This document shows, in pieces, positions 1-5,241 of a stretch of DNA of 5,241 nucleotides. Position numbers and translations under genes: made by a program. The stretch spans positions 1-5,241 of the forward strand of contig JAKAMM010000142.1 of NCBI GenBank assembly GCA_021812905.1. Reading direction: 5' to 3'. The first letter of the stretch is position 1. Every line of letters begins with the position of its first letter. Under the pieces are notes generated by a model. That model worked only from the letters and a program-made list of their open reading frames with translations. It ran no database searches and was not told where the DNA came from. The DNA comes from Chloroflexota bacterium (GTDB lineage Bacteria > Chloroflexota > Anaerolineae > Anaerolineales > Villigracilaceae).

Positions 1-73
1 CCCATTCTTTTTTATCTTCCATCTTGATGAGTTGTGAAAGTGATTTACGCCACATGGCGAAGGTGGTGTTCAT
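1..73 (-). CDS. N-terminal fragment of a divergent, unidentified gene
   Basis: A minus-strand reading frame starts with ATG at 73-71 and stays open to the left edge, giving 24 residues (MNTTFAMWRKSLSQ, then LIKMEDKKEW). Its start is supported by an AGGAGA Shine-Dalgarno on the minus strand (plus positions 78-83), four bases before the ATG. The peptide has an aromatic and basic start (F5, W8, R9, K10) followed by a charged stretch, with no signal peptide or complete domain visible. It is transcribed away from sufC, so it probably shares the 74-249 intergenic region with the suf promoter. A membrane enzyme such as a UbiA-type prenyltransferase is one possibility, from a loose memory of similar starts in Anaerolineae, but 24 residues do not identify a family. 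The gene call itself is fairly secure because of the ribosome binding site; the product is unknown. Confidence 0.6.
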   Translation of the reverse strand, partial: MNTTFAMWRKSLSQLIKMEDKKEW

Positions 74-132
74 GGTCTCTCCTAAGTAGATTTTCACGAA
101 GTTATACCCTTAAAAAGGCAAAAGGTTATCTA

Positions 133-156
133 TTCTAGGACCTGAATATACTAGAA
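133..156. promoter_or_regulatory. Inverted repeat upstream of the suf promoter, candidate operator
   Basis: TTCTAG at 133-138 is the exact reverse complement of CTAGAA at 151-156, with 12 bases between them. The element lies 14 bases upstream of the -35 hexamer of the sufC promoter, inside an AT-rich stretch between two divergent genes. This position suits an activator or repressor site for either gene. SUF operons are commonly controlled by Fe-S or iron sensing regulators such as IscR, SufR or Fur, but I do not recognise this as the site of any of them. Six-base arms in AT-rich DNA can arise by chance, so this is only a candidate. Confidence 0.35.
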
Positions 157-170
157 AAATATGATAAATA

Positions 171-199
171 TTGACTTTTCCCTCTGACCCTGCTATAAT
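171..199 (+). promoter_or_regulatory. Sigma70-type promoter of the sufCBD operon
   Basis: The -35 hexamer TTGACT (171-176) and the -10 hexamer TATAAT (194-199) are separated by exactly 17 bases. The -10 is preceded by TGC, an extended -10 element. Five of six and six of six bases match the housekeeping sigma factor consensus. Transcription would start near 206, giving a leader of about 44 bases before the sufC ATG. No equally good promoter is seen in the spacers before sufB or sufD, so this probably drives the whole cluster. Such a strong core promoter suggests substantial basal expression unless a repressor acts on it. Confidence 0.8.
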
Positions 200-218
200 G
201 CCGCGATCTCGATATTTC

Positions 219-237
219 ACGCCCAAAAGGCGTTTTT
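219..237 (+). promoter_or_regulatory. Small hairpin plus T-run in the sufC leader, possible attenuator
   Basis: ACGCC (219-223) pairs with GGCGT (229-233) around a CAAAA loop, and the right arm runs into T residues so that 233-237 are all T. This has the shape of a short intrinsic terminator inside the transcribed leader, ending two bases before the sufC Shine-Dalgarno at 240-244. With only five base pairs it would be a weak terminator. It could instead influence ribosome access or protect the 5' end of the mRNA. No competing antiterminator arm or leader peptide is evident in the roughly 44-base leader. Confidence 0.35.
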
Positions 238-239
238 GC

Positions 240-244
240 AGGAG
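240..244 (+). promoter_or_regulatory. Ribosome binding site of sufC
   Basis: AGGAG lies five bases before the ATG at 250 and fixes that codon as the start. It sits immediately after the leader hairpin and T-run. Confidence 0.75.
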
Positions 245-249
245 CAATC

Positions 250-1020
250 ATGTCGGAATTAGTTATTAAGAATCTCCATGTCAGCATTGGGGACAAGGAA
301 ATTCTCAAAGGTCTTGATCTCACAATCAAACAAGGCAAAATTCACGCCATCATGGGGCCGAACGGCACGGGCAAGTCCACCTTGGCCTACACACTGATGG
401 GGCACCCGAATTATACGGTTACCCAAGGCGAAGTTCATTTCAAAGGCAAGAACATTCTTGAGCTGGAACCAGACGAACGTTCCCGCGAGGGAATTTTTCT
501 GGCGTTCCAATATCCGGTTGCTATTCCTGGTGTGACCGTTGCCAACTTTTTACGCACCGCGCTCAATGCCCGTCGTCGCGCCGTCAATCCCGAAGATAAG
601 GGCATGCCCATCCCTGAGTTCCGCAAGATGCTCAAGGAGAAGATGGAATTGCTCAAGATGGATCAGGCGTTCGCTGGTCGCTATTTGAACGATGGATTTT
701 CTGGCGGCGAGAAGAAGCGAGCTGAGATCTTGCAGATGGCCGCCCTCAGACCGGAAATCGCTATTTTGGACGAGACCGATTCAGGTCTGGATATCGATGC
801 GCTGCGCATCGTCGCGGAGGGCGTCAACGCTCTTTCTGGACCCGAACTCGGCGTGCTCGTCATCACGCATTATCAGCGCCTGTTGAATTACATCAAACCG
901 CAGTTCGTCCACATCATGCTCGATGGGCGCATCGTTGAATCTGGCGGCCCTGATCTGGCATTGCATCTCGAAGAGCAGGGCTACGATTGGGTTCGTGAGA
1001 AGTATGAGGAAGTCGCCTAA
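250..1020 (+). CDS. sufC: SufC, Fe-S cluster assembly ATPase
   Basis: This 256-residue cytosolic protein is the ABC-type ATPase of the SUF system; it binds SufB and SufD and drives conformational change in the SufBC2D scaffold during cluster assembly. The sequence shows a complete nucleotide-binding domain: Walker [10 protein letters not shown] at 36-44, Q-loop AFQYP with Q87, signature FSGGEKKR at 150-157, Walker B with ILDE at 172-175, D-loop SGLD at 178-181 and switch histidine H207 in ITHYQR. The stretch from [10 protein letters not shown] to the ITHYQRLL motif, together with a C-terminus GYDWVREKY, is typical of SufC and not of transport ATPases, and no membrane segment is present. The length is usual for the family. 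The start is set by AGGAG at 240-244. It is the first gene of the operon, 82 bases before sufB. Nothing appears missing. Confidence 0.97.
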   Translation: MSELVIKNLHVSIGDKEILKGLDLTIKQGKIHAIMGPNGTGKSTLAYTLMGHPNYTVTQGEVHFKGKNILELEPDERSREGIFLAFQYPVAIPGVTVANFLRTALNARRRAVNPEDKGMPIPEFRKMLKEKMELLKMDQAFAGRYLNDGFSGGEKKRAEILQMAALRPEIAILDETDSGLDIDALRIVAEGVNALSGPELGVLVITHYQRLLNYIKPQFVHIMLDGRIVESGGPDLALHLEEQGYDWVREKYEEVA

Positions 1021-1032
1021 CAGAGGCGATAC

Positions 1033-1080
1033 TCGATAATTCGAAAATCGATTCTCGAATATCAAACCTCGAATTATCGA
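1033..1080. repeat. Perfect 12-bp inverted repeat in the sufC-sufB spacer
   Basis: TCGATAATTCGA (1033-1044) is the exact reverse complement of TCGAATTATCGA (1069-1080), with a 24-base loop. TCGA occurs six times in the 48 bases (1033, 1041, 1048, 1055, 1069, 1077), so the loop carries further copies of the same unit. The spacer is noncoding and lies between sufC and sufB in the same transcript. The arms are AT-rich and no T-run follows, so it does not look like an intrinsic terminator. It may be an mRNA stability or processing element, a protein site, or a copy of a dispersed palindromic repeat family. Confidence 0.8.
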
Positions 1081-1093
1081 ATGTAACTTTATT

Positions 1094-1097
1094 GGAG
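1094..1097 (+). promoter_or_regulatory. Ribosome binding site of sufB
   Basis: GGAG lies five bases before the ATG at 1103 and decides this start. It is 13 bases downstream of the right arm of the spacer inverted repeat, so folding of that repeat would leave it exposed. Confidence 0.7.
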
Positions 1098-1102
1098 TTC
1101 CC

Positions 1103-3616
1103 ATGACTGAAGATTCCAAGATACTTGATGATATTGGTGAATACAAATACGGTTTCCATGACCGTGATGATAATTATGTTTTCAAATCCCAGCGCGGACT
1201 TTCGCGCGAGGTGGTTGAAAATATTTCGCGCATGAAGAACGAGCCGCAATGGATGCTTGAATTCCGCCTCAAGGCGCTCGAACATTATCTGACTCGCCCC
1301 ATGCCAAATTGGGGACCTGACATCTCGAACCTTGACCTTGACAATATTTTTTATTACGTCAAGCCGACCGAGAAAAGCGAAAAATCTTGGGACGATGTCC
1401 CGGACGATATCAAAAACACGTTCGACAAATTGGGCATCCCCGAAGCCGAGCGGAAATTTTTGGCAGGTGTTGGCGCGCAATACGAATCCGAAATGGTGTA
1501 TCACTCCATTTTGGAACATCTCGAAAAGCAGGGCGTGATCTTCCTTTCCATCGAGGATGGCCTGAAACAATATCCCGATCTGTTCAAGGAATATTTCGGC
1601 ACGGTCATCCCGATCGAAGATAATAAATTTGCCGCGTTGAACTCAGCCGTTTGGTCAGGCGGATCATTCGTCTATGTTCCGAAAGGCGTCAAAGTGGATT
1701 TACCGTTGCAGGCTTACTTCCGTCTCAACACCGCCAACGTCGGACAGTTCGAGCGCACGCTCATTATTGTTGATGAAGGCGCGTCGGTGCATTATGTCGA
1801 GGGTTGCTTCCTGGAAGGCGCGCAAGTCCGTACTCGAAACGGCGAGAAGTCTATTGAGCAAATTAGCATTGGCGACGAGGTGTTGACGCATCAAGGTCGT
1901 TATCGCCGCGTGTATCATACGCAAAAACGTTCATATCATGGCAAGGTGTATAACATCCGCTTTTATGGAGACAGCGGACGTGAGTTAAATATTACCGGCG
2001 AACATCCTTTATTGGTTGTTCGCCGCCAGAAACAAAACGAGCGCAACAAGGAATTTCAATTGACTTGGGCGCGTGCCGACAGCGTCCAGGAAGGCGATTA
2101 TCTGGTTGTGCCAGTGCCTCAACCTGTGATGGAACCTGCCTTCGCTCATAGTGTGACCATTCCTTTGGGGCGTGGCCGCCACGCTCCTGTCGAGCGCGAA
2201 GTCAATCTGCCTTACGAACCAGATTTCTTCCGCCTGCTCGGTTACTATTTTGCGGAAGGTCATGTGGATAACGAGCATTACTTGTCATTGTCTTTCCATG
2301 TTGAGGAGACCGAGTATCTTGCAGACGCTAAATCCCTCATGGAAAGATATTTTGGCAAGTCGCCTATCGAAAATACGCCGCGTCAAAACGGGCAGACCCT
2401 CGTGCTTTCCTCGACTGAAATTGCGCGCACTTTTGCCCGCGAGTTTGGTTCAAATGTTTATGAAAAACATATCCCCGAATGGGTGACCGGCGCTGATCCT
2501 GCCTTGCTCTTAGAATTAATTAATGGCATGTGGCGCGGTGATGGAAGTTACGACCCGAAGAAGAACATGTTCCGATATAACACAGTATCTGCGGATTTAG
2601 CTTACGCTTTCCGTGATGCTTGCTTGCGGCTGGGAGTGGCGGCTTCTGTGAACAAGCAGGAGCGTATCCTGCCTCGCAAGGATATTTATGCGGTCGTGAT
2701 TGCATCGCCGTTCAATCCAAAATTTGGAGAAATTGTCGGCGTGAATGCGCCCGCAGGCGACCTCAGCGGCTCTCCATTTGCCCTCGATGAAAATTTCCTT
2801 TATGTTCCGATCAAGGAAATTGAAGTTGACGAACAGGAAACCGAAGTCTACAACTTCTCTGTGGAAGAAGATGAGTCATATGTCGCGGAAGGCGTAGTCT
2901 CGCATAACTGCACGGCCCCCCAATACACGTCGAACTCATTCCACTCCGGCGTGATTGAGATTATTGTCAAGAAGGGCGCCCGCTCACGTTATTCCACGAT
3001 TCAAAACTGGTCAACCAACGTGTTTAACCTCGTCACACAACGCGCCAAAGTTTTTGCCGACGCCTCGCATGAATGGGTCGATGCCAATCTCGGCTCGAAG
3101 CTGACGATGAAATATCCGTCCTGTTATTTAATGGAACCAGGCGCGCACGGAGAAATGTTGTCGATGGCCTTCGCCGGCCCAGGTCAGACACAGGATGCGG
3201 GCAGCAAGATGATCCATTTTGCACCGAATACCACCAGCAAGATCGTGTCCAAATCCATTAGCAAATCCGGCGGACGCGCCTCCTATCGCGGCATGGTCAA
3301 AGTTTATAAAGGCGCGAAGGGCGTCAAATCCAACGTGGTTTGCGATGCGCTTTTACTCGATCCCAAATCGCGCTCTGATACTTATCCCACCATCGAAATT
3401 GACGAAGACGATGTGACCATTGGTCACGAGGCTTCGGTCAGCAAAGTAGGTGAGGAGCAGCTCTTCTATCTCATGTCGCGCGGCCTCAGCGAAGAAGAAG
3501 CCACCGGCATGGTGGTTGCCGGTTTCATCGAGCCGCTCGTCAAAGAACTGCCGATGGAATATGCTGTCGAAATGAACCGCCTCATCCAACTTCAAATGGA
3601 AGGCTCCATCGGTTAG
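1103..3616 (+). CDS. sufB: SufB, Fe-S cluster scaffold precursor containing an intein
   Basis: The 837-residue product is a SufB precursor: residues 1-234 and 603-837 join into a 469-residue SufB of usual length, and 235-602 is an intein. SufB is the cytosolic scaffold subunit of SufBC2D, accepting sulfur and building the cluster at the SufB-SufD interface. The N-extein shows family motifs such as RGLSREVVENIS (31-42), KNEPQWML (45-52), FKEYFGTVIP (161-170) and AVWSGGSFVYVP (182-193). The C-extein shows CTAP at 603, IQNWS at 633-637, KYPSC at 670-674, the SYRG segment near 727-730, C747 in NVVCDALLL and H775-E776 in GHEASVSKVG. By family alignment from memory, C603, C747 and E776 correspond to E. 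coli Cys254, Cys405 and Glu434; the 29-residue spacing between the last two matches. The start has a GGAG site. The gene ends 69 bases before sufD. Active SufB requires splicing. Confidence 0.96.
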   Translation: MTEDSKILDDIGEYKYGFHDRDDNYVFKSQRGLSREVVENISRMKNEPQWMLEFRLKALEHYLTRPMPNWGPDISNLDLDNIFYYVKPTEKSEKSWDDVPDDIKNTFDKLGIPEAERKFLAGVGAQYESEMVYHSILEHLEKQGVIFLSIEDGLKQYPDLFKEYFGTVIPIEDNKFAALNSAVWSGGSFVYVPKGVKVDLPLQAYFRLNTANVGQFERTLIIVDEGASVHYVEGCFLEGAQVRTRNGEKSIEQISIGDEVLTHQGRYRRVYHTQKRSYHGKVYNIRFYGDSGRELNITGEHPLLVVRRQKQNERNKEFQLTWARADSVQEGDYLVVPVPQPVMEPAFAHSVTIPLGRGRHAPVEREVNLPYEPDFFRLLGYYFAEGHVDNEHYLSLSFHVEETEYLADAKSLMERYFGKSPIENTPRQNGQTLVLSSTEIARTFAREFGSNVYEKHIPEWVTGADPALLLELINGMWRGDGSYDPKKNMFRYNTVSADLAYAFRDACLRLGVAASVNKQERILPRKDIYAVVIASPFNPKFGEIVGVNAPAGDLSGSPFALDENFLYVPIKEIEVDEQETEVYNFSVEEDESYVAEGVVSHNCTAPQYTSNSFHSGVIEIIVKKGARSRYSTIQNWSTNVFNLVTQRAKVFADASHEWVDANLGSKLTMKYPSCYLMEPGAHGEMLSMAFAGPGQTQDAGSKMIHFAPNTTSKIVSKSISKSGGRASYRGMVKVYKGAKGVKSNVVCDALLLDPKSRSDTYPTIEIDEDDVTIGHEASVSKVGEEQLFYLMSRGLSEEEATGMVVAGFIEPLVKELPMEYAVEMNRLIQLQMEGSIG
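1805..2908 (+). other. SufB intein, full length with homing endonuclease
   Basis: This in-frame 368-residue insertion (SufB residues 235-602) excises itself and ligates the SufB halves. Block A begins with the nucleophile Cys1 (CFLEGAQVRT, followed by a SIGDEVLT segment near 255-262). Block B is GRELNITGEHPLLV, giving the TxxH motif T298-H301. The C-terminal blocks are VYNFSVEEDESYVAEG (582-597) and VVSHN (598-602) with penultimate H601 and terminal N602, followed by Cys603 as the +1 nucleophile. All canonical class 1 splicing residues are therefore present. The boundaries are set by these motifs and by restoration of the conserved SufB text VHYVEG-CTAP. The site appears identical to that of the Mycobacterium tuberculosis SufB intein, judged from memory of its extein junction. 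Apart from Cys1, the only intein cysteine is C507. Confidence 0.95.
2222..2707 (+). other. LAGLIDADG homing endonuclease domain within the intein
   Basis: Approximate limits correspond to precursor residues 374-535. The first dodecapeptide-type motif is RLLGYYFAEGHV at 377-388 with acidic E385; the second is LLELINGMWRGDGSY at 469-483 with acidic D480. Between them KHIPEWV (455-461) matches the usual intein block D, and SADLAYAFRDACLRLGVAAS (496-515) matches block H. Monomeric LAGLIDADG enzymes use one acidic residue from each motif to hold the metal ions for double-strand cleavage, and both are present, so the domain looks potentially active. No frameshift or stop interrupts it. Its expected target is the intein-free sufB junction. 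Activity is an inference from motifs only. Confidence 0.88.
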
Positions 3617-3626
3617 CAAGTTATCA

Positions 3627-3676
3627 CGTTTGCATGTTTGAACGTTCCAACCTTTCAACCTGCAAACTTTCAAACG
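3627..3676. repeat. Imperfect inverted repeat in the sufB-sufD spacer
   Basis: Positions 3627-3644 pair with 3659-3676 at 14 of 18 positions, including six consecutive pairs at the base (CGTTTG with CAAACG) and five more (GTTTG with CAAAC), around a 14-base loop. The spacer also shows a near-direct repeat, AACCTTTCAACC (3649-3660) followed by AAACTTTCAAAC (3664-3675), and an 8-base palindrome GAACGTTC (3640-3647). It lies between the sufB stop and the sufD start, and its right arm overlaps the GG of the weak sufD Shine-Dalgarno. No T-run follows, so it is not an obvious terminator. Folding could reduce sufD translation or mark an mRNA processing point. Confidence 0.65.
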
Positions 3677-3685
3677 GATAAATAG

Positions 3686-5026
3686 ATGCAAGAGAAACCA
3701 AAAGTTGTAGTTTCAAGAACTCGACGGGCCGAACCCGCCGCAAAGGATTTTTCATTCACCCAAGCCGACATCCCCGCCTCGAGCGGTGATATCGCTTCTT
3801 ATCGCGCCCGCGCCTGGGACGCGTTCAAACGGCTTGCCCTTCCCTCGATATCCGAGGAAGCCTGGCGCCGTACCGATATTCACAGCCTGCCCGCCGACAA
3901 ATTTACGCTCCCGAAGGATGGCGCGTTCAAGGATTATCCGTCTGTGCCGGAGGATTTGCTCAAGCCTCTCGTGGCCGATGCGCACGGTGGACAAATTGTT
4001 TTGCTCCCCGGTGGTGCAACCGTTGATCTTGATGAAAAGCTCGCTAAAAAAGGTGTAATTTTCACTGACTTAAAAACCGCGCTTGAAAAGCATCCTGAAC
4101 TGGTTGCAAGAATGCTTGGGCAAACCGTCAACGTTGAAGAAGGAAAATTTTCCGCGCTGGCCGGCGCGTTCGCACAAAACGGCGTGGTTTTATATGTTCC
4201 CAAAGGCGTAACGGTTGAAGAACCTTTCCACTCTGTTTTGTGGGGACCGGGTGCAAATCTTGCTTATGTTTCGCATTTGCTTGTTCTTATCGAAGACGAC
4301 GCGTCTGCAACCTACGTTCACGAATCTGCTTCGCCAACTGAAGACAAGATGAATACGATGCACGCTGGTATTGTCGAGATCAAAGTCGGAAATGACGCGA
4401 ATCTTAAATTTGTTGAGTTACAATCCTGGGGCAAACACGTCTGGAACTTTTCGCATGAGCGGATTCGCGTCGAGCGCGGCGGCAATCTCGATTGGATCTT
4501 TGGCGCAGTCGGCTCGCGGCTGACAAAAAATTTCTCCGAACTTGATCTGGCCGGTGAAGGTGCAACGGGACGCATGTCCGGTTTTTATTTCACCGATGGT
4601 ACACAGCATCTCGACCATGACACGCAACAGAATCATCTGGCTCCGCATACCACCAGCGATCTGTTGTTCAAAGGCGCGTTGAAGGGCAGCAGCCGATCTG
4701 TCTGGCAGGGCATGATCTATGTCGCGCCGTCAGCGCAGAAAACGGACGGGTATCAGGCCAACCGCAACCTCGTCCTGAGTGAAGGGGCGCGTGCCGATTC
4801 GATTCCCGGCCTCGAGATCCTTGCGGACGATGTCCGTTGTACGCATGGGGCTACCGTCGGCAAGTTGGAAGCGGAGCCGCTCTTTTATCTGGAAAGCCGC
4901 GGTATTCCCCCCAAGGATGCCGAGCGAATTATGGTCGAGGGATTCTTTGATCCGATCATGCAACGTATTCCGTTTGAGGGCGTGCGCGAAAGATTCCATC
5001 AAGCCATTTTGGAAAAAACTGGATAA
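3686..5026 (+). CDS. sufD: SufD, Fe-S cluster assembly scaffold subunit
   Basis: The 446-residue cytosolic protein is the SufB paralogue that pairs with SufB in SufBC2D and contributes to cluster formation at the shared interface. It has the N-terminal EEAWRRTD motif (57-64), a central beta-helix region, and SufD-type segments QQNHLAPHTTSDLLFKGAL (314-332), QANRNLVLSEGARADSIPGL (357-376, carrying the NLxLSxxA pattern) and CTHGATVGKLEAEPLFYLES (385-404) ending in the RGIP motif. H387 corresponds by alignment from memory to E. coli SufD His360, a residue reported as essential. An in-frame TAG directly before the ATG at 3686 rules out an upstream start. The Shine-Dalgarno is weak (GGA at 3676-3678), so translation may be partly coupled to sufB or lower than that of its neighbours. 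The length is slightly above the E. coli protein, with a basic N-terminal tail. There is no intein here. Confidence 0.95.
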   Translation: MQEKPKVVVSRTRRAEPAAKDFSFTQADIPASSGDIASYRARAWDAFKRLALPSISEEAWRRTDIHSLPADKFTLPKDGAFKDYPSVPEDLLKPLVADAHGGQIVLLPGGATVDLDEKLAKKGVIFTDLKTALEKHPELVARMLGQTVNVEEGKFSALAGAFAQNGVVLYVPKGVTVEEPFHSVLWGPGANLAYVSHLLVLIEDDASATYVHESASPTEDKMNTMHAGIVEIKVGNDANLKFVELQSWGKHVWNFSHERIRVERGGNLDWIFGAVGSRLTKNFSELDLAGEGATGRMSGFYFTDGTQHLDHDTQQNHLAPHTTSDLLFKGALKGSSRSVWQGMIYVAPSAQKTDGYQANRNLVLSEGARADSIPGLEILADDVRCTHGATVGKLEAEPLFYLESRGIPPKDAERIMVEGFFDPIMQRIPFEGVRERFHQAILEKTG

Positions 5027-5034
5027 TTTCAGAA

Positions 5035-5064
5035 TTGAATGATTTGTGGTTGGAGTAATAAAAT
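5035..5064 (+). promoter_or_regulatory. Possible promoter for the gene after sufD
   Basis: TTGAAT (5035-5040) and TAAAAT (5059-5064) are separated by 18 bases in the 59-base AT-rich gap after sufD. A transcript would begin near 5071, just before the AGGAA site at 5076-5080. No terminator hairpin is visible between sufD and the next gene, so read-through from the suf operon is equally possible. AT-rich DNA yields such matches easily. Confidence 0.3.
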
Positions 5065-5085
5065 CTGTAGTAGTCAGGAAAACAA

Positions 5086-5241
5086 ATGCCAACAGCCAAA
5101 ACAAAAACCAAAGTTAAGCAAACGCGTGGAGTGTCTGCATCCGGGCCGGCGCGGCGCGCTCGTGGGGGACGCGTGCAATTCGCCTACATGAAGGCTCCCG
5201 GTGCAGCGCATGCTTTTGAAGTAGGGGATACAGTCGAAGTT
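5086..5241 (+). CDS. N-terminal part of an unidentified gene after sufD
   Basis: An ATG at 5086 opens a frame of 52 codons that reaches the right edge without a stop. AGGAA at 5076-5080, five bases upstream, supports the start. The first 30 or so residues are strongly basic and low in complexity, with a run of Lys-Thr repeats (MPTAKTKTKVKQTRG), then small residues and an ARRARGGR cluster (23-30). From residue 31 the sequence looks folded (VQFAYMKAPGAAHAF), ending in a segment like a beta-strand, EVGDTVEV. A basic, probably disordered tail ahead of a small beta domain would fit a nucleic-acid binding protein, but I recognise no family. It is not SufS, SufE or SufU from what is visible. It is co-directional with the suf genes and may belong to the same transcript. 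Confidence 0.6.
   Translation, partial: MPTAKTKTKVKQTRGVSASGPARRARGGRVQFAYMKAPGAAHAFEVGDTVEV

Noticed and set aside
101..106. TATAAC on the minus strand as a -10 element for the divergent gene.
   Set aside because: It is well placed, about 28 bases before the minus-strand ATG, but at 16-18 bases spacing no sequence resembling a -35 hexamer is present. It may still be the real promoter, but the support is too thin for a feature.
108..118. CCTT-AAA-AAGG short palindrome in the divergent region.
   Set aside because: Four-base arms in AT-rich sequence are expected by chance and no second copy supports an operator.
1033..1080. The sufC-sufB inverted repeat as a Rho-independent terminator.
   Set aside because: The arms are AT-rich, the loop is 24 bases and no T-run follows. 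A terminator here would also cut off sufB and sufD.
914..1570. Long minus-strand open frame of 218 codons across the sufC end and sufB start.
   Set aside because: It lies antisense to two well-supported genes, its translation has no recognisable domain, and it crosses the palindromic spacer. It is a shadow of the plus-strand coding.
2172..2486. A 104-codon plus-strand open frame inside the intein, considered as a separate gene.
   Set aside because: It is in another frame from the intein, and the intein frame is fully explained by splicing and endonuclease motifs. The alternate translation shows no domain.
1805..2908. The sufB insertion as a transposon, group II intron or sequencing artefact.
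   Set aside because: The insert is exactly in frame, has no terminal inverted repeats or target duplication, and carries protein splicing blocks at both ends.
5027..5085. A transcription terminator after sufD.
   Set aside because: No GC stem with a following T-run is visible on the plus strand in this gap.

Overview
This window holds the core of a SUF iron-sulfur cluster assembly operon in the order sufC-sufB-sufD, all on the plus strand, with an intact intein inside sufB. The sequence is clearly bacterial: Shine-Dalgarno sites, a near-consensus sigma70-type promoter and a compact operon. The gene order, the 469-residue SufB without its intein, and spacers full of short palindromic repeats fit a Chloroflexota (Anaerolineae-like) genome. 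That assignment is an impression from memory and not a proven placement.

Layout. Positions 1-73 hold the first 24 codons of a divergent minus-strand gene with its own AGGAGA site. Positions 74-249 are a divergent regulatory region. It contains an inverted repeat (TTCTAG-N12-CTAGAA), a promoter TTGACT-N17-TATAAT with an extended -10, and a small GC hairpin followed by five T just before the sufC ribosome binding site. sufC (250-1020) encodes the ATPase. An 82-base spacer follows, carrying a perfect 12-bp inverted repeat. sufB (1103-3616) encodes the scaffold interrupted by a 368-residue intein (1805-2908) with splicing blocks and a two-motif LAGLIDADG endonuclease. A 69-base spacer with a second, imperfect inverted repeat precedes sufD (3686-5026). 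After a 59-base gap, a new reading frame with a basic N-terminus starts at 5086 and runs off the window.

How the parts work together. SufB, SufC and SufD form the cytosolic SufBC2D complex, in which SufC hydrolyses ATP and the SufB-SufD pair builds the nascent Fe-S cluster. The cysteine desulfurase and sulfur-transfer protein (SufS with SufE or SufU) are not in the window. The intein sits directly before the SufB cysteine equivalent to E. coli Cys254, the reported sulfur acceptor, and that cysteine also serves as the splicing +1 nucleophile. Functional SufB therefore depends on splicing, which makes the intein the most interesting element here. The repeat-rich spacers and the leader hairpin are secondary points.
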